A stretch of 8,954 bases of DNA from an uncultured Erythrobacter sp. (GTDB taxonomy: Bacteria; Pseudomonadota; Alphaproteobacteria; Sphingomonadales; Sphingomonadaceae), in NCBI GenBank assembly GCA_947258465.1, contig CAMYIQ010000086.1, forward strand, positions 1 to 8,954, in the 5' to 3' direction. The translations under genes and the position numbers were made by a program. Positions within the stretch are counted from its first letter, which is position 1, and every line of letters begins with the position of its first letter. Of the stretch, positions 4,881-8,954 are shown in pieces. The notes beneath the pieces were generated by a model. It did not search any database and was not told where the DNA came from. It saw nothing but the letters and a program-made list of their open reading frames with translations.

Positions 4881-7042
4881 CTGCCAAACCTGCCCGGACC
4901 ACCCCGGCCAACGACGCCGGAACGAACGCGCTGCCAGCGCGGGGCGACCGCTATACCAATCGCGAACTCAGTTGGCTTTCGTTCAACCGGCGCGTGCTCG
5001 CCGAAAGCGAAAACGAGCGCTATCCCCTGCTGGAACGCCTTCGGTTCCTGTCGATCTCGGCCAGCAATCTCGACGAGTTCATCATGGTGCGCGTCGCCGG
5101 CCTCGAAGGCCAGGTACAGCGCGGGATAGAAACCCAGGGAATCGACGGCACCAGCCCACGCCAGCAAATCGCCGCCATTCGCGAACAGTTTTCGGCATTG
5201 GAAGACCGGCAACAGGAAAGCCTGGAAACGCTGCGCGGCTTGCTGGCCGAAGAAGGTATCCTGATCGCCGCGATCGACGATCTGCCGGAAAGTCAGCAGA
5301 ACTGGCTGGCCGAGTATTTCGAAAGCGACATCCTGCCGCTCATCACCCCTCAGGCGATCGATCCCAGTCACCCCTTCCCCTTCGTGGCAAATAAGGGGAT
5401 CGGGGTGATTTTCCGGCTGAAGCGCGGGAAACGTCAGGCCGATCTCATCGAAATGGTGCTGATTCCGAGCGGTGCCCCGCGATTCGTGCGCGTGCCGGGG
5501 GACGATGCGATATACGTTTCGATCGAACAGCTCGTGACGCGATATGCCGACCAGCTATTTCCCGGCTTCAAAGTGCTGGGGGATGGGATTTTCCGCGTCA
5601 TCCGCGACAGCGACATCGAAGTGGAAGAAGAGGCCGAGGATCTGGTGCGCTATTTCCGCACCGCCATCCAACGCCGCCGCCGGGGGCGCGCCGTCCTGTT
5701 GGAACTGGACGACGATTGCGACGAAGTGGCCGAAACGCTGCTGCGCGAACAACTCGAGGTGGAAGAGGCCATGGTCGTCAAGACCGGCGGTATGCTGGGC
5801 CTTGCCGACCTTTCGGCGATCTGCGGCGAGCCGCGCCCGGACCTCAAGTTCGAACCCTTCAGCCCGCGCTATCCCGAACGCATCCTCGAACATGACGGTG
5901 ACTGCTTCGCTGCGATCCGCGAAAAGGACATCGTGATTCATCACCCGTTCGAGAGTTTCGACGTGGTGGTCGATTTCCTCATGCAGGCGGCGCGCGATCC
6001 GGCGGTGGTCTCGATCAAGCAGACGCTTTATCGCGCGGGCGACCAATCGCCGGTTATCGCCGCGCTTATCGAGGCGGCGCAGAACGGCAAGGCCGTGACC
6101 GCCGTGGTCGAGCTGAAGGCCCGCTTCGACGAGGAGCGCAACATCCACTGGGCGAGCGAGCTGGAGCGCGCCGGGGTGCAGGTGATCTACGGCTTCACCG
6201 ACTGGAAGACCCATGCCAAGGTCAGCCTGGTCGTGCGGCGCGAGGAGGACGGATATCGTACCTACTGCCATTTCGGCACGGGCAATTATCACCCCGTCAA
6301 TGCGAAGATCTACACCGACCTCAGCTTCTTCACCGCCGATCCGGCGCTGGGGCGCGATGCCGCCAAGATGTTCAATTTTATCACCGGCTATATCGAACCC
6401 GACGATCTCGAGAAGCTGGCGCTTTCCCCGATCGGTTTGCAGGAAAAGCTCTACGAGCTGATCGATGCCGAGATCGACAATGCCAAAGCGGGAAAGCCCG
6501 CGGGGATCTGGGTCAAGCTCAATTCGATCACCAACCGGGCGATGATAGACAAGCTCTATGAAGCGAGCCAGGCGGGGGTCGAAATCCGCATGGTGGTGCG
6601 CGGCATTTGCAGCCTGCGGGCGGGCCTGCCGGGCATCTCGGAAAATATCAGCGTCAAATCCGTCATCGGTCGGTTCCTCGAACATTCGCGCGTCTGGGCT
6701 TTTGCCAACGGCAAAACGATGCCGAGCCGCCAGGCCAAGGTTTTCCTGACCAGCGCCGATGCGATGAGCCGCAATCTCGAACACCGGGTTGAGGTGATGG
6801 TGCCGATCACCAACAAGACCGTGCACGACCAGGTACTGGGGCAGGTCATGCTGGCGAATATCCTCGATACCGAACAAAGCTGGGTACTGGAGCCGGACGG
6901 CCAGTATCATCGTATGCGACAGGGAGATGGCGGCTTCAATTGCCACCAGTATTTCATGGCCAATCCATCACTTTCGGGCCGCGGCGCCGCGCTTGCCGAT
7001 CACGAAGTTCCGCGATTGACGCTGCGGGACGGCACCACGTGA
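4877..7042 (+). CDS. ppk: Polyphosphate kinase 1
   Basis: This 721-residue enzyme reversibly transfers the gamma-phosphate of ATP onto inorganic polyphosphate, usually at the inner face of the membrane. Domains in order: an N-terminal domain with YTNRELSWLSFN (26-37) and ASNLDEF (N64, probable ATP contact); a middle head domain (about 130-330); and two phospholipase-D-like catalytic domains (about 345-510 and 515-690). The phosphorylated histidine is H446 in THAKV, and the second catalytic histidine is H603 in EHSRVWAF. The arginines of KQTLYR (R386) and KARFDEER (R416) sit at the expected spacing; all four are offset by 11 from the E. coli numbering. The SADAMSRNLEHRVE segment near the C terminus is also typical. 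Length is normal. The ATG at 4877 is the only good start, though no Shine-Dalgarno site lies at normal distance. Its stop overlaps the ppx start, and a candidate Pho box lies upstream. Confidence 0.97.
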   Translation: MTAKPARTTPANDAGTNALPARGDRYTNRELSWLSFNRRVLAESENERYPLLERLRFLSISASNLDEFIMVRVAGLEGQVQRGIETQGIDGTSPRQQIAAIREQFSALEDRQQESLETLRGLLAEEGILIAAIDDLPESQQNWLAEYFESDILPLITPQAIDPSHPFPFVANKGIGVIFRLKRGKRQADLIEMVLIPSGAPRFVRVPGDDAIYVSIEQLVTRYADQLFPGFKVLGDGIFRVIRDSDIEVEEEAEDLVRYFRTAIQRRRRGRAVLLELDDDCDEVAETLLREQLEVEEAMVVKTGGMLGLADLSAICGEPRPDLKFEPFSPRYPERILEHDGDCFAAIREKDIVIHHPFESFDVVVDFLMQAARDPAVVSIKQTLYRAGDQSPVIAALIEAAQNGKAVTAVVELKARFDEERNIHWASELERAGVQVIYGFTDWKTHAKVSLVVRREEDGYRTYCHFGTGNYHPVNAKIYTDLSFFTADPALGRDAAKMFNFITGYIEPDDLEKLALSPIGLQEKLYELIDAEIDNAKAGKPAGIWVKLNSITNRAMIDKLYEASQAGVEIRMVVRGICSLRAGLPGISENISVKSVIGRFLEHSRVWAFANGKTMPSRQAKVFLTSADAMSRNLEHRVEVMVPITNKTVHDQVLGQVMLANILDTEQSWVLEPDGQYHRMRQGDGGFNCHQYFMANPSLSGRGAALADHEVPRLTLRDGTT

Positions 7043-8568
7043 ACAAATCGCGTTCGGCCAAGTGGCAGCGTCGGCTGATGCAGCCTCCGCGGGCAGTGAT
7101 CGACATCGGTTCGAACACCGTCCGGATGGTCATTTACGAAGGCACCGGGCGCGCACCTGAAGTGGTGTGGAACGAGAAGGTCGCCGCGCGGCTCGGGCGG
7201 GACCTGTCCCAAACCGGGCGCATTCCCGATGAAGCAGCCGACGAGGCACTGGGCGCGCTGGCGCGTTATGCGCTGATTATCGGCGATCTCGGGATCGACG
7301 ATGTCCAGACGGTCGCGACAGCCGCCGCGCGCGAGGCGGAGAACGGCGCGCAATTCCTCGAACGTGTCGCCGATCTCGGGCTCGAACCGCGGCTCTTGTC
7401 GGGCGAGGAAGAGGCCCGCGCCTCGGCGATGGGCGCGCTCGGAGCCTTTCCCGGTGCCAAGGGTGTGGTCGCCGACCTAGGCGGGGGCAGCCTCGAACTG
7501 GTTTCGATCGCCGAGAACGCATGTCACGAAGCCGCCAGCCTGGCACTCGGAACCTTGCGCCTGCCCGCGCTGCGCGCCGCCGGACAGGATGCCTTCACCC
7601 GGCATGTGCACGATCAGCTCGCCGGCGTCGGCTGGGCAGTGGCGCATCCCGGCCCGATATATATGATCGGCGGCACCTGGCGGGCGCTGGCCGCCTATGC
7701 CATGCGGTATTTCGACTATCCCCTGACCGACCCGCACGGCTTCACCCTGGCGCCAGACGATGCGCGGCGGCTGGCCGGCGAGCTGGTCGGAGCGAAGCCG
7801 GAAGCACTGATGGAGATCAGCGGCATCACTCCGATGCGCGCGCATTATCTCCCCGATGCCGCCGCCCTGCTGCGTCCGCTGCTCGACGCGGTTGACCCCG
7901 ACGAGCTGGTCTTCTCCTCCTGGGGTATCCGCGAAGGGCTGCTCTATGCCCGGCTCGATCCGGCGCAGATGCGCGCCGATCCGCTGCTTGCCGGGGTCGC
8001 CGCCTATGCCGGGCCGCGCGATGCCTCGATCACCGAAGCGGCTCTGCTCGCCGCCTGGACTGTGGAACTGGCGGATGGCGATGGCCGCGTGAACGAGCGC
8101 CTGCGGCTGGCCGCAGCGCAGCTATCCGGCGCGCTCCAGCGGGTCGAACCGAACTTGCGGCGCAGCCACGCGATCGAATGGGCGCTGGGCAAACGCTGGA
8201 TCGATCTGGACGCGCGCGGGCGGGCCATGATCTGCGCTGCCCTGTTCGGCAGCATGGGACGTACCGAATTGCCCGAAAAGCTGCGCGAGCTCGCCAGCGA
8301 CGACGATTTACGCGAAGGCATGACCTGGGGCCTGGGCTTTCGTCTCGCCCGCAGGCTGGGCGGCGGAAGCAAGGTCTCGCTCACGACCAGCGCGCTGCGG
8401 CGCAAGAAGAAACGGCTGGTCCTGCGCCTCCATGAGAGCCGCGCCGCACTGGCCAATTATCCCGCAACCCAGGATTTCGAAGTCCTGGCCAACTGGCTCG
8501 ATCTCAGCCCCAAGATCAAGATCGGCAATTTCGAATTTTCGGGACTGGACGAGGAAGAAGAGGAGTAG
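7039..8568 (+). CDS. ppx: Exopolyphosphatase, Ppx/GppA family
   Basis: This 509-residue cytoplasmic enzyme is predicted to remove terminal phosphates from polyphosphate; some relatives act on pppGpp. The actin-like ATPase fold shows AVIDIGSNTVRM (phosphate-1 loop, D22), VATAAAREAENG, LLSGEEEA, VADLGGGSLEL (phosphate-2 loop, D146, G148-G150), SLALGTLRL and MIGGTWRALA. A helical HD-like C-terminal domain follows (about 310-495), and the protein ends in an acidic tail, DEEEEE. The GTG at 7039 overlaps the ppk stop (GTGA) and has GGGA plus C ending 8 nt upstream. An ATG at 7078 would remove 13 residues but keep every motif; GTG is preferred for the ribosome site and coupling. Co-transcription with ppk puts polyphosphate synthesis and breakdown in one operon. 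The exact split between Ppx and GppA activity cannot be told by eye, but the ppk linkage favours Ppx. Confidence 0.93.
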   Translation: MNKSRSAKWQRRLMQPPRAVIDIGSNTVRMVIYEGTGRAPEVVWNEKVAARLGRDLSQTGRIPDEAADEALGALARYALIIGDLGIDDVQTVATAAAREAENGAQFLERVADLGLEPRLLSGEEEARASAMGALGAFPGAKGVVADLGGGSLELVSIAENACHEAASLALGTLRLPALRAAGQDAFTRHVHDQLAGVGWAVAHPGPIYMIGGTWRALAAYAMRYFDYPLTDPHGFTLAPDDARRLAGELVGAKPEALMEISGITPMRAHYLPDAAALLRPLLDAVDPDELVFSSWGIREGLLYARLDPAQMRADPLLAGVAAYAGPRDASITEAALLAAWTVELADGDGRVNERLRLAAAQLSGALQRVEPNLRRSHAIEWALGKRWIDLDARGRAMICAALFGSMGRTELPEKLRELASDDDLREGMTWGLGFRLARRLGGGSKVSLTTSALRRKKKRLVLRLHESRAALANYPATQDFEVLANWLDLSPKIKIGNFEFSGLDEEEEE

Positions 8569-8588
8569 GCCGCGCCGCCCGGCGAGGC
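8569..8588. terminator. GC hairpin filling the gap between ppx and apaG, possible bidirectional terminator
   Basis: The 20 bases between the two convergent stop codons fold as an 8-bp stem: 8569-8576 with 8581-8588, one G/A mismatch and loop GCCC. No T-run follows on either strand, so it is not a textbook intrinsic terminator. The convergent setting makes a shared transcription stop plausible. Confidence 0.35.
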
Positions 8589-8954
8589 TCAGTCCGCAGT
8601 CGCGGGTGCGGCGAGCGGAAAATACGGAATGCGTACCTCCAGCGGAGAGCCATCCTCGCCGCGAAACGTATAGAAGCCTTCCATCGAGCCATAGGGCGTG
8701 TCGAGCGGGCAGCCCGAAACGTAATCGTGGCTCTGCCCCGGCATCAGGACCGGCTGTTCGCCAACCACGCCATCGCCATCGACATGGCTGACCAGCCCGG
8801 CCCCGTCAGTGATCCGCCAGTGCCGGGTCATAAGCTGGACGCGCTCGTGAGAGCCGTTTTCGATGCGAATGTGATAGACCCAGAACCACTTTCCCGCTTC
8901 CGGGCGCGATTGCTCGGGCAGGAAATTCACCGAGACACGAACCGTAATCCCATC
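8589..8954 (-). CDS. apaG: ApaG (DUF525) protein, 5' end outside window
   Basis: 121 residues are visible before the TGA at 8591-8589; the frame is still open at the right edge, reading DGITVRVSVNFLPEQS inward. The ApaG family is about 125-135 residues, so only about ten are missing. The GTG at 8930 is an internal valine and not the start. Family signatures are plain: FWVYHIRIEN, TRHWRITD, GDGVVGEQPVLMPGQSHDYV, SGCPLDTPYGSMEGFY and a closing IPYFPLAAP. ApaG is a single beta-sandwich domain of uncertain biochemical role. It was linked to Co2+ resistance and Mg2+ efflux in enterobacteria, and the same fold occurs in some F-box proteins. It is convergent with ppx and so is unlikely to share its transcript. 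Confidence 0.94.
   Translation of the reverse strand, partial: DGITVRVSVNFLPEQSRPEAGKWFWVYHIRIENGSHERVQLMTRHWRITDGAGLVSHVDGDGVVGEQPVLMPGQSHDYVSGCPLDTPYGSMEGFYTFRGEDGSPLEVRIPYFPLAAPATAD

Noticed and set aside
4745..5371. N-terminal extension of lysR to 5371
   Set aside because: The extra 200 or so residues are antisense to ppk and the family starts just before LPLNALR.
5555..6946. 463-codon minus-strand frame inside ppk
   Set aside because: It is an antisense shadow of ppk, whose catalytic residues are all in place on the + strand.
8928..8930. GTG as the apaG start
   Set aside because: The family continues upstream, and the frame is open to the window edge with ApaG-like residues (DGITVRVSV).
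1..8954. CRISPR array, tRNA, rRNA, insertion sequence or phage genes
   Set aside because: No regularly spaced repeats, cloverleaf-like sequence, transposase motif or terminal inverted repeats were seen on either strand.

Overview
The window is high-GC, densely packed bacterial DNA. The protein types are a TadE/TadG pilus-protein set, a GcvA/AmpR-type LysR regulator, a ppk-ppx pair and an alphaproteobacterial-looking ApaG. Together with the short overlaps and frequent GTG starts they suggest an alphaproteobacterium, most likely in the Sphingomonadales (Erythrobacteraceae-like). The lineage is inferred from protein style; no database was searched.

Layout from left to right. (1) The last 33 codons of an unidentified + strand gene end at 103. 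After a 120-bp gap comes a + strand GNAT-family N-acetyltransferase (224-871). (2) Convergent to it is a compact three-gene minus-strand operon, read from 3787 down to 929. It encodes a TadG-like protein with a von Willebrand factor A domain, then two TadE-like pseudopilins, all with start/stop overlaps. No tad motor, secretin or peptidase genes lie in the window, so the set looks like an orphan minor-pilin module. (3) A 156-bp AT-richer region (3788-3943) upstream of tadG holds a good ribosome binding site, a 10-bp-arm inverted repeat and weak promoter-like boxes. (4) A LysR-type regulator follows, also on the minus strand (3944-4744), with its start facing ppk. (5) The divergent region between lysR and ppk holds a sequence close to the PhoB binding site (Pho box). 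It also holds a seven-codon mini-ORF whose stop overlaps the ppk start. (6) ppk (4877-7042) and ppx (7039-8568) overlap by 4 bp as GTGA and form a polyphosphate synthesis/degradation operon. (7) A 20-bp gap made almost entirely of a GC hairpin separates ppx from the convergent apaG, whose 5' end runs off the right edge.

The polyphosphate pair with a candidate Pho box suggests phosphate-responsive control. The tad genes suggest surface adhesion or pilus assembly. No tRNA, rRNA, CRISPR array, insertion sequence or phage gene was seen. I found no clearly new system. The points most worth a second look are the Tyr-rich insertion in TadG, the calcium-loop-like repeats in one TadE, the palindrome in front of tadG, and the Pho-box/mini-ORF leader in front of ppk.
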